A stretch of 49,590 nt of DNA from DAIDJM01 sp964250215 (GCA_964250215.1 CAXUEX010000003.1:1-49590), one strand, 5' to 3'. Shown: positions 1 to 8,521, numbered from the stretch's first letter. Numbers and translations are program-made. Notes: generated by a model from the letters alone, not told the origin.

Positions 1-161
1 GCGTGGAGCCGGTGGTGACGCGGGAGACGCTGGCGGTGGCGCGGAAGAAGATGTTTTTTTCCAGCGTGAAGGCGGGGGCCGAGCTGGGCTATGCGCCGCG
101 GCCGGCGAGCGAGGCGATCCGGGCCGCGGTGGCGTGGTTTCTGCGCGGCGAGGCGGCATGA
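1..161 (+). CDS. hpnA: Hopanoid-associated sugar epimerase HpnA, 3' end only
   Basis: Partial gene entering from the left edge in frame 3 and ending at TGA 159-161. The visible 52 C-terminal residues contain a KKMFFSS motif followed by a LGYAPRPASEAI-type stretch and a terminal AVAWFLRG helix. That pattern is typical of the C-terminus of HpnA, an extended short-chain dehydrogenase/epimerase-like protein of hopanoid clusters, thought to act in elongating the hopanoid side chain. The stop overlaps the hpnB start (ATGA), and hpnB-hpnC-hpnD follow, which supports the call. The catalytic domain lies outside the window, so activity cannot be judged. Confidence 0.8.
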   Translation, partial: VEPVVTRETLAVARKKMFFSSVKAGAELGYAPRPASEAIRAAVAWFLRGEAA

Positions 162-1258
162 CCCTGCTGGCGGCCATCGCGCTGGGAGTTTGGGTGTACC
201 TGCTACTGGGGCATGGCGCGTTCTGGCGCGACGGCGAGCGGCTGGAAGCTGGCCGACCCAGCGCCGCACCGGGGGTTACGGTGGTGGTGCCGGCGCGGGA
301 CGAGGCGTTGGGCGTGCAGGGCTGCCTGCGGTCGCTGCTGGCGCAGGATTATGCCGGGGAATTCCGGGTGATTTTGGTGGACGACCGGAGCGCGGACGGT
401 ACGGGCGCGATGGCGCGGGCGCTGGACGATGCGCGGCTGCGCGTGATCGACGGCGCGGCGCGGCCGGCGGGGTGGAGCGGCAAGCTTTGGGCGGTGGCGC
501 AGGGCGTGGCGCAGGCAGAAGGCGAATATCTGCTTTTGACCGACGCCGATATCGAGCACGCGCCGACGCATCTTTCGGCGCTGGTGGCGCAGGCGGAGCG
601 CGGCGGATTCGATCTGGTGAGCGAAATGGTGGCGCTGAACGGCGCGAGCGCGGCGGAGCGGTGGCTGGTGCCGGCTTTCGTGTTCTTCTTTGCGCTGCTG
701 TATCCATTCGCGCTGGTGGGCGATCCGGGCAGCCGAGTGGCCGCGGCGGCGGGTGGCACGATGCTGGTGCGGCGCTCGGCGCTGAGCCGGGCCGGCGGCA
801 TCGATGGCATGAAGGATGCGCTGATCGACGATGTGGCGCTGGCCCGGCGGATGAAGGCGGGCGGCCGGATCTGGCTGGGGCATAGTCGGCTGGCGTGGAG
901 CCGGCGGCCGTATCCGGAAATGCGCGATGTGTGGCGCATGGTGGCGCGCACGGCGTTTGTGCAGCTCGGGTTTTCGCCTTGGTGGCTGGCGGGAACGGTG
1001 GCCGGCATGACGCTGGTGTTCGCCGTGCCGCCGATTGCGGTTCTGCTGGGGCCGGAGCGCGCGCGGCTTGCGGGGCTGCTGGCGTGGGGGCTGATGGTTG
1101 CGGCCTATGCACCGACCTTGCGCCGCTTCGGGCTGGGCGCTTGGCGCGGTATCGCGCTGCCGGGGGTTGCCGCGTTCTATGTGGCGGCGACGATTGGATC
1201 GGCGGCGGATCATTACCGCGGCCGCGGCGTGCGGTGGAAGCGCCGGACCTATCCATGA
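158..1258 (+). CDS. hpnB: Hopene-associated glycosyltransferase HpnB
   Basis: A 366-residue inner-membrane family 2 glycosyltransferase. An N-terminal hydrophobic helix (about residues 2-18) precedes the GT-A fold. The fold is marked by VTVVVPARDEALG (nucleotide-binding strand), VDDRSADGT and the metal-binding LTDADIEH. Two or three membrane segments follow in the C-terminal third, including one near FVFFFALLYPFALV. The start at 158 is chosen because it overlaps the hpnA stop as ATGA and leads straight into the hydrophobic helix; an upstream in-frame start at 134 would lie inside hpnA. In the family, HpnB is tied to making extended hopanoids, but the exact sugar transfer is not settled. It overlaps hpnC by 4 nt. 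Confidence 0.88.
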   Translation: MTLLAAIALGVWVYLLLGHGAFWRDGERLEAGRPSAAPGVTVVVPARDEALGVQGCLRSLLAQDYAGEFRVILVDDRSADGTGAMARALDDARLRVIDGAARPAGWSGKLWAVAQGVAQAEGEYLLLTDADIEHAPTHLSALVAQAERGGFDLVSEMVALNGASAAERWLVPAFVFFFALLYPFALVGDPGSRVAAAAGGTMLVRRSALSRAGGIDGMKDALIDDVALARRMKAGGRIWLGHSRLAWSRRPYPEMRDVWRMVARTAFVQLGFSPWWLAGTVAGMTLVFAVPPIAVLLGPERARLAGLLAWGLMVAAYAPTLRRFGLGAWRGIALPGVAAFYVAATIGSAADHYRGRGVRWKRRTYP

Positions 1259-2091
1259 GCGAAGCGGCTTCGGTGGAAGCGTGGTCTGGCAAGACGCGCC
1301 GGCAGGAGAACTTTCCGGTCGGGTCGCTGCTGATCCGGCGCGCGCTGCGGCCGCATGTGCATGCGTTCTACGATTTCGCCCGCAATGCGGACGATATCGC
1401 CGACAACGCGGCGCTTTCGGCGGAGCAGAAACTTGCGCGGCTCGACACGATGGAACTGGTGCTGCTCGGGCAGCGCGAAAGCGGCAGCAATTCAGCGAGG
1501 CGGCTGCGCGCGAGCCTGGCTGAGACCGGCACGGAGGCTGTGCATTCGCTGGAGCTGCTGCATGCGTTTCGCCAGGATGCGGTGAAATCGCGCTATGCGA
1601 GCTGGGCGGAGCTGCTGGATTACTGCCGCTATTCGGCGATGCCGGTGGGGCGGCATGTGCTGGATCTGCATGGCGAGAGCCGCGACACGTGGGCGAGTTC
1701 GGATGCGCTGTGTGCGGTGTTGCAGGTGCTGAACCATTTGCAGGATGGCGCGCGGGATTTGCACAGCCTGGATCGCTGCTATCTGCCGGCGGATTTGTTG
1801 CAGGAAGCTGGCGAGACGGTGGACGCGTTGCGCGGGCTTGCGGAAACGCCGGGGCTGCGGCTGGTGTTCGATCGGCTGCTGGACCGTTGCGATGAGCTGA
1901 ACGCGCTGGCCGCTTTGTTGCCGGGCCGGGTGCGGGACCGGCGGTTGCGGCTGGAGGTTGCGGTGATTGCGGGGCTGGCGCGGCGGCTGGCGCGGCGGCT
2001 GCGGCTTGGCGATCCGGTGGCGACGCGCGTGAAGCTGCTTCCGGCGGATGTGGCGATCAGCGTGGCCGGCGCGACGCGGCACGCGCTGTGA
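1255..2091 (+). CDS. hpnC: Squalene/phytoene synthase family protein HpnC (hydroxysqualene synthase)
   Basis: A 278-residue trans-isoprenyl diphosphate synthase fold protein. The first aspartate-rich motif is NADDIADN near residues 44-51, in the context HAFYDFARNADDIAD. The second is LQDGARD, near residue 160, leading into a CYLP segment. HpnC proteins convert presqualene diphosphate to hydroxysqualene in the HpnCDE route to squalene. ATG 1255 overlaps the hpnB stop (ATGA), so translation is probably coupled. Longer in-frame upstream starts lie inside hpnB and were not used. The 3' end overlaps hpnD as GTGA. Length and motifs are normal. Confidence 0.9.
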   Translation: MSEAASVEAWSGKTRRQENFPVGSLLIRRALRPHVHAFYDFARNADDIADNAALSAEQKLARLDTMELVLLGQRESGSNSARRLRASLAETGTEAVHSLELLHAFRQDAVKSRYASWAELLDYCRYSAMPVGRHVLDLHGESRDTWASSDALCAVLQVLNHLQDGARDLHSLDRCYLPADLLQEAGETVDALRGLAETPGLRLVFDRLLDRCDELNALAALLPGRVRDRRLRLEVAVIAGLARRLARRLRLGDPVATRVKLLPADVAISVAGATRHAL

Positions 2092-2936
2092 CGGCTTCCG
2101 GGGCCGATCTTGCGGAGGTGGAACGGCTCGTGACGGCATCCGGCACGTCGTTCTATCGCGGCATGCGCATTCTGCCGCCGGCGCGGCGCCATGCGATGTA
2201 TGGAATTTATGCGTTCTGCCGGTTGGTGGACGACATTGCCGATGGTGCCGCGCCGTTGCCGGAAAAGCAGGCGGCGCTGGCGGCCTGGCGCGCGCGCATT
2301 GCGGCGCTGGCGCGCGGCGAGGCCGGGGACGCGACCACGCGGGTGTTGCTGCCGGCGATGCGGGCTTTCGGTTTGCGGGAAGCCGATTTCCTGGATGTTA
2401 TCGAGGGCATGGCGATGGATGCGGAAGCGGCGATCGTGGCGCCGCCGTTGGCGGAACTGGATCTTTATTGCGATCGGGTGGCTTCCGCGGTGGGGCGGCT
2501 TTCGGTGCGGGCGTTTGGCGACGGGTCGGCGGCGGCGGATAGCGTGGCGCATCATCTGGGGCGGGCGTTGCAGCTTACCAACATTCTCCGTGACCTGGCC
2601 GAGGATGCGCGGCGCGGGCGGCTGTATCTGCCGCGCGAGTGGCTGCACGAGGCGGGCGTGCCGGAGACGCCGGAGGCCGCACTCGCCAGCCCCGCTCTTG
2701 AGCATGTGTGCGACCGGATGGGCGAAGAGGCCGAACGGCATTTTCGGCTTGCGGAGGCGGCGATGCAGAGCTGCGATGCGCGGGCGATGCGCCCGGCGCG
2801 GCTGATGGCGGCGACCTATGCGGCGCTGCTGCGGCTGCTGCGTCGGCGGCCGGACCCGCTTCTTCCCGTGGCGCTGCCGCGCTGGCGGAAGCTGTGGATT
2901 GCGCTACGTTACGGGTGGTTGAAGCGACCGGGGTGA
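2088..2936 (+). CDS. hpnD: Presqualene diphosphate synthase HpnD
   Basis: A 282-residue squalene/phytoene synthase family protein that would condense two farnesyl diphosphates to presqualene diphosphate. The family signature is strong: SFYRGMRILPPARRHAMY at the N-terminus, FCRLVDDIAD (first Asp motif, about residues 43-52) and NILRDLAEDARRGRLYLP (second Asp motif, about 164-181). The start is GTG 2088, overlapping the hpnC stop. In many genomes hpnE, the FAD-dependent hydroxysqualene dehydroxylase, follows directly. Here the next gene is zwf, 3 nt downstream, so the last step to squalene must be encoded elsewhere or done by another enzyme. Confidence 0.92.
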   Translation: MTASGADLAEVERLVTASGTSFYRGMRILPPARRHAMYGIYAFCRLVDDIADGAAPLPEKQAALAAWRARIAALARGEAGDATTRVLLPAMRAFGLREADFLDVIEGMAMDAEAAIVAPPLAELDLYCDRVASAVGRLSVRAFGDGSAAADSVAHHLGRALQLTNILRDLAEDARRGRLYLPREWLHEAGVPETPEAALASPALEHVCDRMGEEAERHFRLAEAAMQSCDARAMRPARLMAATYAALLRLLRRRPDPLLPVALPRWRKLWIALRYGWLKRPG

Positions 2937-2939
2937 TCA

Positions 2940-4472
2940 ATGGACCAGACGATTCCTGAGGACACGCGCGCCCTGGCCCTGACTGCCAAGCCCGCGCCGG
3001 CCTGCACGCTGGTGATTTTCGGTGCGAACGGCGATCTGACCAAGCGGCTGCTGATGCCGTCATTGTACAATCTGGCCGGGGCCAAGCTGCTGGATGACAA
3101 GTTCAGCGTGCTGGGCGTGGATCACGACGCGGGCAGCGACGCGGATTTCCGCGGGCGGCAGAAGGCCAGCATGGAAAGTTTCACGCCGGACAAGGGCGGG
3201 GAGTTTTCCGAGAAATCGCTGGATGCGCAATCCTGGGGCTGGATTAGCGATCGGCTGCATTACATGGCGGGCGATTTCACCAAGGACGAAACCTATGCCG
3301 AACTGGGCAAGCAGGTGGGCGACGGCAACGCGATTTTCTACCTAGCCGTGCCTGACAAGTTTTTTTCCGGCATCATCGACAAGCTTGCGGCCGCGAAGCT
3401 CAGCCAGGCGCCGGAAGGGCAGTTCCGCCGCGTGGTGGTGGAAAAGCCGTTCGGCCACGATCTGGCTTCGGCGCGCGAACTGAACAAGCACATCCTGACG
3501 CTGCTGGACGAGGACCAGATTTATCGGATCGATCATTTCCTGGGCAAGGAAACGGTGCAGAACATCATGGCGCTGCGCTTTTCCAACGGGATTTTTGAGC
3601 CGCTATGGACGCGCGACCATATCGATTACGTGGAGATCACCGCGGCGGAAACCGTGGGCGTGGAGAAGCGCGGCAAGTTCTACGAAGCCACCGGGGCGCT
3701 GCGCGACATGGTGCCGAACCACATGTTTCAGCTGCTGGCGATGGTGGCGATGGAGGCGCCGAATTCGTTTGCCGCCGATGCGGTGCGTTCGGAGAAGGCC
3801 AAGGCGATCGACGCGCTGCGCATGATGACGGCGCGCGAGGTGGAGACCAACGTGGTGCGCGGCCAGTATGCATCGGGCACCGTGAACGGGCAGAATGTGA
3901 TCGGCTATCGCAACGAGCCGGATGTGGCGCCGGACAGCAACGTGGAGACCTATGTGGCGCTGAAGCTGGGGATCGACAATTGGCGGTGGGCCGGGGTGCC
4001 GTTCTACCTGCGTACCGGCAAGCGGCTGCTGAAGCGCAAAACCGAGATTGCCATCCACTTCAAGCCCGCGCCGGTGCGGATGTTCCGCGAAGTGGGCATG
4101 GACCGGCTGGGGGCCAACGCGATGATTCTGCACGTGCAGCCGGAGGAGGGCATTTCGGTGTATTTCAGCGCCAAGCATCCGGGCCAGGTGATGGATATCG
4201 ATCCGGTGCGCATGGATTTCAAATACGCCGATTTTTTCAAGCTGCCGCCGAGCACCGGCTATGAGACACTGCTGTACGACGTGCTGATCGGCGATCAGAC
4301 GTTGTTCAACCGCGCCGACAATATCGAGAACGGCTGGTGCGCCGTGGACCCGGTGCTGCGCCAATGGTCGTCGCGCGCGGCTGGCGTTTACCCGTATTTC
4401 GCGGGAGGGCAGGGGCCGGCCGAGGCAGACATGCTGCTGGAGCGGCACGGGCATAGTTGGCGCGCGCTTTGA
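2940..4472 (+). CDS. zwf: Glucose-6-phosphate 1-dehydrogenase
   Basis: A 510-residue cytosolic enzyme that oxidises glucose 6-phosphate to 6-phosphogluconolactone with NAD(P)+, feeding the pentose phosphate and Entner-Doudoroff routes. The nucleotide-binding fingerprint FGANGDLTKRLLMPSLYNL is at about residues 27-45. The EKPFGHDL motif is near 170, and the substrate/active-site motif RIDHFLGKETVQN starts near residue 196. Length is typical. ATG 2940 lies 3 nt after hpnD, so co-transcription with the hpn genes is likely; the NADPH produced could supply squalene synthesis (inference). The stop overlaps the first codons of a possible TTG-started form of the next gene. Confidence 0.95.
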   Translation: MDQTIPEDTRALALTAKPAPACTLVIFGANGDLTKRLLMPSLYNLAGAKLLDDKFSVLGVDHDAGSDADFRGRQKASMESFTPDKGGEFSEKSLDAQSWGWISDRLHYMAGDFTKDETYAELGKQVGDGNAIFYLAVPDKFFSGIIDKLAAAKLSQAPEGQFRRVVVEKPFGHDLASARELNKHILTLLDEDQIYRIDHFLGKETVQNIMALRFSNGIFEPLWTRDHIDYVEITAAETVGVEKRGKFYEATGALRDMVPNHMFQLLAMVAMEAPNSFAADAVRSEKAKAIDALRMMTAREVETNVVRGQYASGTVNGQNVIGYRNEPDVAPDSNVETYVALKLGIDNWRWAGVPFYLRTGKRLLKRKTEIAIHFKPAPVRMFREVGMDRLGANAMILHVQPEEGISVYFSAKHPGQVMDIDPVRMDFKYADFFKLPPSTGYETLLYDVLIGDQTLFNRADNIENGWCAVDPVLRQWSSRAAGVYPYFAGGQGPAEADMLLERHGHSWRAL

Positions 4473-4480
4473 GCCCGGCC

Positions 4481-5290
4481 GTGAGCGACCCGAAATCGAT
4501 CCGGCTGGTGCTGGCCGATGTGGACGGCACGCTGGTGACGAAGGACAAGATATTGACGGAGCGTGCGCAGAAGGCCGTGCACGCGTTGGCGACGAAGGGC
4601 ATCGGCTTTGCGATCACCAGCGGCCGGCCGCCGCGCGGCATGGCGATGCTGGTTAGGCCGTTGGCGTTGCAGACGCCGATTGCGGGCTTCAACGGCGGCG
4701 TGTTCGTGACGCCCGATCTGAAGCCGCTGGAAGGCAGACGCCTGACGCCGGAAAGCGCGCGGAAGGCCTTTGAGGAAATCGAGCGGCATGGCTTGGATGT
4801 GTGGGTGTACACCGAGTCGGAGTGGCAGATTCGCGATGCGAAGGCGCCGCATGTCGAGCGCGAGGAATGGACGGTGAAATTTCCGCCGCGCGTGGTGGAG
4901 GGATTCGACGAGGCGACGCTGGGTCAGGCCGTGAAGATCGTTGGGGTTAGCGACGACCTAGACCGCGTTGCCGCGTGCGAGAAAGATGTGCAGGGGGCGC
5001 TGGGCGATCAGGCTTCCGCCGCGCGTTCGCAGCCGTATTATCTGGACGTGACGAGTCCGCAGGCCAACAAGGGCGCGGTGGTGGAATATCTTTCCAAGTG
5101 CTTGAAGGTGCCGGCGGCGCAGATCGCCACGATGGGGGATATGCCGAACGATTTGCTGATGTTCCGCAAGAGCGGCTTTTCGATCGCCATGGGCAACGCT
5201 TCCGCCGACGTGCAGAAGCAGGCCAGCGCGGTGACAAACAGCAATGAAGAAGAGGGTTTCGCGAAGGCCCTGGAAATCCACTTCCTGTAA
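4481..5290 (+). CDS. HAD superfamily (Cof-type, IIB) phosphatase
   Basis: A 269-residue haloacid dehalogenase-fold hydrolase. Motif I is LADVDGTLVT, with nucleophile and acid/base aspartates D13 and D15. Motif II is the threonine/serine in ITSGRPPRG. Motifs III/IV are GDMPNDLLMF near residue 218 followed by GFSIAMGNA. The middle of the protein has the larger C2-type cap of the Cof/YbiV class, which usually acts on sugar phosphates or similar metabolites; the substrate here is unknown. GTG 4481 gives a start directly before motif I and just after zwf; a TTG at 4457 would overlap zwf. It is the last gene before the terminator at 5298-5332. Confidence 0.82.
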   Translation: MSDPKSIRLVLADVDGTLVTKDKILTERAQKAVHALATKGIGFAITSGRPPRGMAMLVRPLALQTPIAGFNGGVFVTPDLKPLEGRRLTPESARKAFEEIERHGLDVWVYTESEWQIRDAKAPHVEREEWTVKFPPRVVEGFDEATLGQAVKIVGVSDDLDRVAACEKDVQGALGDQASAARSQPYYLDVTSPQANKGAVVEYLSKCLKVPAAQIATMGDMPNDLLMFRKSGFSIAMGNASADVQKQASAVTNSNEEEGFAKALEIHFL

Positions 5291-5297
5291 GTCGCGG

Positions 5298-5332
5298 AAG
5301 CCGCCGGAACTGGATAGCCCCGGCGGCTTTTT
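5298..5332. terminator. Strong intrinsic terminator, probably bidirectional
   Basis: AAGCCGCCGG (5298-5307) and CCGGCGGCTT (5320-5329) form a perfect 10-bp stem with a 12-nt loop, followed by a five-T run at 5328-5332. It starts 8 nt after the HAD gene stop and ends 3 nt before the end of the converging small gene, so it could close both transcription units. Confidence 0.85.
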
Positions 5333-5335
5333 GCG

Positions 5336-5545
5336 TTATTGCGGGATAGCGGGCCCGGTGGTCTGCTGCGTGGTGGTCGTCGTCGAAGACCCAGGCGGCG
5401 GTGCCAGCGCGGGCGGCGGGGTCGGTGCGGTGGTGGTCTGTTGCGTTGTGGTGGTTGTGGTGGCCGGCGTGTCGTCGGCGCACGCCCCGAGCAGCGCCGC
5501 GCCGCCGCAGAGCAGGGCGACCGAGAAGACCAGGTTCGCGCGCAT
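5336..5545 (-). CDS. Small Thr/Pro-rich lipoprotein, unknown function
   Basis: A 69-residue protein. A signal peptide with a hydrophobic core (residues 4-20) ends in a lipobox LLGAC, so Cys22 would be lipidated and the mature protein membrane-anchored. The mature part is low complexity: runs of Thr with TTQQTT motifs separated by proline-rich stretches. The ATG shares one base with the stop of the upstream gene (TAATG), implying translational coupling. The upstream protein carries the same TTQQTTTGP motif, so the two look like relatives made together. I do not recognise a named family. Confidence 0.6.
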   Translation of the reverse strand: MRANLVFSVALLCGGAALLGACADDTPATTTTTTQQTTTAPTPPPALAPPPGSSTTTTTQQTTGPAIPQ

Positions 5546-5895
5546 TATCTTGGCCCCGTGGTTGTCTGTTGCGTGGTCGTGGTGGTTGTTGCCGGCGGCG
5601 GTGGCGGCACGGGCACGGTTGTGGTGGTGGTGCGCGTATCCCGCGCCACGCCCTGGGCATCGCGGTAGCTGGTGGATTGGCTATCCACGCGGTTGCCGTA
5701 GGCGTCCTGCGCGTGGACTTCGCGCGAGGAACTCAGCACGCCCGGAGGGGGCGATACCGGCGGCGCGGCCATCGGCGGCGGTGCCGGCGGTATCGTGCTC
5801 TGCGTGGTGGTGGTTTCCTGCGTGGTGGACTGGGCCGCGGCGGTGCCGGCGCCCAGCAGCAGCGCGGCCGCGCTGGCGAGCAGCATCGTTCGCAT
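5545..5895 (-). CDS. Exported Thr/Pro-rich protein, unknown function
   Basis: A 116-residue protein with a cleavable signal peptide (hydrophobic core residues 4-18, AAA-Q cleavage region near residue 21). The mature chain is disordered-looking: TTQETTTTQ, proline clusters, a short more complex middle (HAQDAYGNRVDSQSTSYRD, roughly residues 61-79) and a Thr/Pro/Gln tail like that of the downstream lipoprotein. The start is supported by an AGGAGG ribosome site about 8 nt upstream. It forms a two-gene operon with the lipoprotein. Thr/Pro-rich tails could be surface spacers, but no function can be assigned. Confidence 0.6.
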   Translation of the reverse strand: MRTMLLASAAALLLGAGTAAAQSTTQETTTTQSTIPPAPPPMAAPPVSPPPGVLSSSREVHAQDAYGNRVDSQSTSYRDAQGVARDTRTTTTTVPVPPPPPATTTTTTQQTTTGPR

Positions 5896-5965
5896 GATTT
5901 TGCCTCCTGGTTACGAGTTTGTGACCGGGGGCCAGAACGTGGCATGCCGGCGCGGGTTGCGCGGG

Positions 5966-6664
5966 CTACATCAGGGCGGCGGCCAGGGCTTCCGCGCTGC
6001 GGCCGTTGGCGATGGTGGCGGCCAGCCCGTTCCAGTGGGTGCCGCCGACGCGGGCGAAGGCGTGGTTGGCATCGGGATAGATATAGGCCCGCAGATGCGC
6101 GTGCTGCCGCGCCGCCTCCACCATGCGTTCGCGGGCATCGGCGGGGAAAAACTCGTCCTGGTCGGCGATATGCAGCAGCAGCGGGTGGGCGATCGATCCC
6201 ATGTCGGGGATCAGTTCATCGAGTCTGACGCCGTAATAGCTGACGTTCACATCGGCATCGGAACGGATTGCCATGAGCATAGCCAGCCGGCCGCCCAGGC
6301 AATAGCCGATGGTGCCGGCGCGGCCATTGGCGTTCGGCAGGCGCCGGGCCGCGCCGAGGGTGGCTTGCAAATCCTCGATGCCTCGATCCTGATCGAAGCG
6401 GTGCATGAGATCGAAGGCTTTTTTCCACTCCGCCTCGCTCTTGTCGGTGATGTCCACGCCCGGTTCCAGGCGCCAGAACAGATCCGGCGCCAGGGCGAGA
6501 AACCCCATATCGGCCAGCGCATCGCAGGTGGCGCGGAGCGACGCATTTACGCCGAAGATTTCCTGGATAACGACCACGGCGCCGGCGGGCTTGCGCTTGG
6601 GCTCGGCCAGGTAGGCAGCGAACGAGCCGGATTGGTCGGTGGCCTGGATGGTGATCGTCGGCAT
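5966..6664 (-). CDS. Dienelactone hydrolase family protein
   Basis: A 232-residue alpha/beta hydrolase. The family motifs are in order: VVVIQEIFGVN near residue 40, the nucleophile elbow GYCLGGR (Cys nucleophile, typical of dienelactone hydrolases rather than serine esterases), YYGVRLDEL, the acid ADQDEFFP and the catalytic histidine in YPDANHAFAR near the C-terminus. The start at MPTITIQATDQSG is preferred because a GGGAGCG ribosome site precedes it; an upstream in-frame ATG adds 27 non-conserved residues. In Acetobacteraceae-like genomes such enzymes are often standalone and the natural ester substrate is unknown. No aromatic catabolism genes flank it. Confidence 0.85.
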   Translation of the reverse strand: MPTITIQATDQSGSFAAYLAEPKRKPAGAVVVIQEIFGVNASLRATCDALADMGFLALAPDLFWRLEPGVDITDKSEAEWKKAFDLMHRFDQDRGIEDLQATLGAARRLPNANGRAGTIGYCLGGRLAMLMAIRSDADVNVSYYGVRLDELIPDMGSIAHPLLLHIADQDEFFPADARERMVEAARQHAHLRAYIYPDANHAFARVGGTHWNGLAATIANGRSAEALAAALM

Positions 6665-6757
6665 GATCGCTCCCGCTTGCGTGATGGCGGCTTGCGGCTG
6701 CAGCGCGCTTTTTGGAACATAGCGGCAGGTGGGGGCGTGGCCCAAGGGGGGTGTGGC

Positions 6758-7387
6758 ATGGCGGTGGAATTGCGGCTGGAGCGCGCCCGGTTCGGCGGAT
6801 GGATCGCGCTGGCCTTGGTGCTTGCCGCGATCGGCGTTTCCATTGCGCTAGTGGACCGGCCCGCCGCCGAATTCGCGCACGGTCTGGGACGGCCGCCGGC
6901 CGCGATCTGGCTCACCCGGTTGGCGGAATTGCCGGATCCGCTGGGGATTGTTCTGCTGGTGGCGGCGGGTTTGTGGCGATTGTGGCGGGGCCGGCTTACG
7001 GCGGTTTGGCGAACGCTGGTGGCGGTGGCGCTGGCGGCGTTGCTGGCGACAATGTGCGTTATTTTGCTGAAATGGGGTTTCGGCCGGCTGTGGCCGGAAA
7101 CCTGGGTGGACAACAATCCATCCTGGATCGGCAACCATCGCTTCGGGTTTTTTCCGTTCCACGGCGGCGCCGGCTACCGTTCGTTTCCTTCCGGGCACAT
7201 GGCGCGCATTACCGCACCCTGCGCGGTGCTATGGTGGCGTGCACCGCGATGGCGGCCGGTGTGGGGGCTGCTGCCGCTGCTGGTGATGGCCGGGCTGCTC
7301 GGCGCGGATTTTCATTTCGTCAGCGACTGCCTGGGGGGCGCGCTGCTGGGTGCGCTTTGCGCCGCGATGGCGCGCCGGGTGGCGTGA
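6758..7387 (+). CDS. PAP2-type membrane phosphatase
   Basis: A 209-residue integral membrane protein with about five or six hydrophobic helices. It has the three-part PAP2 signature: the KWGFGRLWPE segment (motif 1, Lys and Arg), FPSGHM (motif 2, catalytic His) and DFHFVSDCLGG (motif 3, nucleophile-activating His and Asp). The family removes phosphate from lipid phosphates or undecaprenyl diphosphate, or modifies lipid A; which one applies here is not visible. The start ATG 6758 is preceded by an AAGGGGGG ribosome site. It converges with the downstream decarboxylase gene, with only 3 nt between stops, and diverges from the dienelactone hydrolase gene. Confidence 0.85.
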   Translation: MAVELRLERARFGGWIALALVLAAIGVSIALVDRPAAEFAHGLGRPPAAIWLTRLAELPDPLGIVLLVAAGLWRLWRGRLTAVWRTLVAVALAALLATMCVILLKWGFGRLWPETWVDNNPSWIGNHRFGFFPFHGGAGYRSFPSGHMARITAPCAVLWWRAPRWRPVWGLLPLLVMAGLLGADFHFVSDCLGGALLGALCAAMARRVA

Positions 7388-7390
7388 CGT

Positions 7391-8521
7391 TCAGATGTAG
7401 TGTTCGTCGGGCGGGCGGAAGCCGTTGAAGCCGTTTGTTGCGTAGGTGGTGACATAGGCGCCGGCCGACAGGAACCGCACGCGGTCGCCTTCCTTCAGGG
7501 CCAGCGGCAGCGTGTAGCTGGTGTGTTCATAGAGCGTATCGGCGCTATCGCAGGTTGGGCCGGCGATGATCACCGGGCCTTCCAGGCCGCTTACGCCGGG
7601 GGTGGAGAGCTGGTATTTCGTTGCCTCGTCATAAGTTTCGTTCAGGCCGCCGAACTTGCCGATATCCAGATACACCCAGCGCGCCTGATCGTTGGGCAGG
7701 CGCTGGCTCACCAGCACCACCTCGCTTTCCACCACGGCGGCATCGCCGACCAGGAACCGGCCGGGTTCCAGCAGCACGTCCGGCAGATCGTTGCCGAAAT
7801 GATATTGCAGCGCGTGGCGGATGCGTTCGCCGAAGATGGGCATTTCCGGCACGGTTTCGTGGTACGATTTGGGGAAGCCGCCGCCGAGGTTGACCATGCG
7901 CAGCTTGAAGCCTGCTTTTTCCAGATCGTCAAAGATCATCGCGGCCACGCCGATGGCTGCCTCGTAGGCCTCACTGGTAATTTGCTGGCTGCCGACGTGG
8001 AACGACAGGCCGTAGGCATCTAGGCCGAGCGAAGCGGCCTGCTGCAGCAGACGGGTGGCCTGATCGGGGCTGGTGCCGAATTTGCGGCAGAGCGGGAACA
8101 CGGCGGTTTCGCTGCCCACAGCGAGGCGGCAGAACACCGAGGCGCCGGGCGCGTTGGCGGCAATCTTGCGCAGTTCGGGTTCGCAATCGAAAACGTATAG
8201 GCGAATTCCCGCTGCGTGGGCGCGGCGGATCGAAGCGGCTTTTTTGATCGTGTTTCCGAACGAAATCCGCTCGGGCGGGGCGCCGGCGGCGAGGCACAGC
8301 TCGATTTCCTCCCAGCTCGCGGCATCGAAATGACTGCCCAGCGCCACCAGCCGGCGCAGCACCGGCGGGGCCGGGTTGGCCTTGAGTGCGTAAAACACGC
8401 GCGCCTGCGGGAAGGCGGTGCGGATGTCGTGGAAGTTCTGCTCGACGCGATCGAGATCGAGCACGACGCAGGGTGTGGGCGGTTTCTGCTCCGCCAGGAA
8501 GCGTTCGATCTTTGGCGTCAT
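7391..8521 (-). CDS. Type III PLP-dependent decarboxylase, ornithine decarboxylase-like
   Basis: A 376-residue alanine-racemase-fold decarboxylase. PLP would bind K47 in YALKANP; HVGSQ, NLGGGFP and EPGRFLVG line the cofactor site; the Cys of GPTCDSADTL (about residue 324) is the substrate-side cysteine of eukaryotic-type ornithine decarboxylases; YATNGFNGF closes the C-terminus. These features favour ornithine (or ornithine/lysine) decarboxylation to putrescine over diaminopimelate decarboxylation, but substrate preference is not proven by sequence. The start is supported by a GGGAGAGG ribosome site. The 159-nt leader up to typA holds several hairpins, and alphaproteobacterial ornithine decarboxylase genes are known to have a structured leader (speF leader). 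Confidence 0.87.
   Translation of the reverse strand: MTPKIERFLAEQKPPTPCVVLDLDRVEQNFHDIRTAFPQARVFYALKANPAPPVLRRLVALGSHFDAASWEEIELCLAAGAPPERISFGNTIKKAASIRRAHAAGIRLYVFDCEPELRKIAANAPGASVFCRLAVGSETAVFPLCRKFGTSPDQATRLLQQAASLGLDAYGLSFHVGSQQITSEAYEAAIGVAAMIFDDLEKAGFKLRMVNLGGGFPKSYHETVPEMPIFGERIRHALQYHFGNDLPDVLLEPGRFLVGDAAVVESEVVLVSQRLPNDQARWVYLDIGKFGGLNETYDEATKYQLSTPGVSGLEGPVIIAGPTCDSADTLYEHTSYTLPLALKEGDRVRFLSAGAYVTTYATNGFNGFRPPDEHYI

Noticed and set aside
276..1292. Long open frames antisense to hpnB
   Set aside because: Proline/arginine-rich translations with no motif, created by the strong GC3 bias of the real gene.
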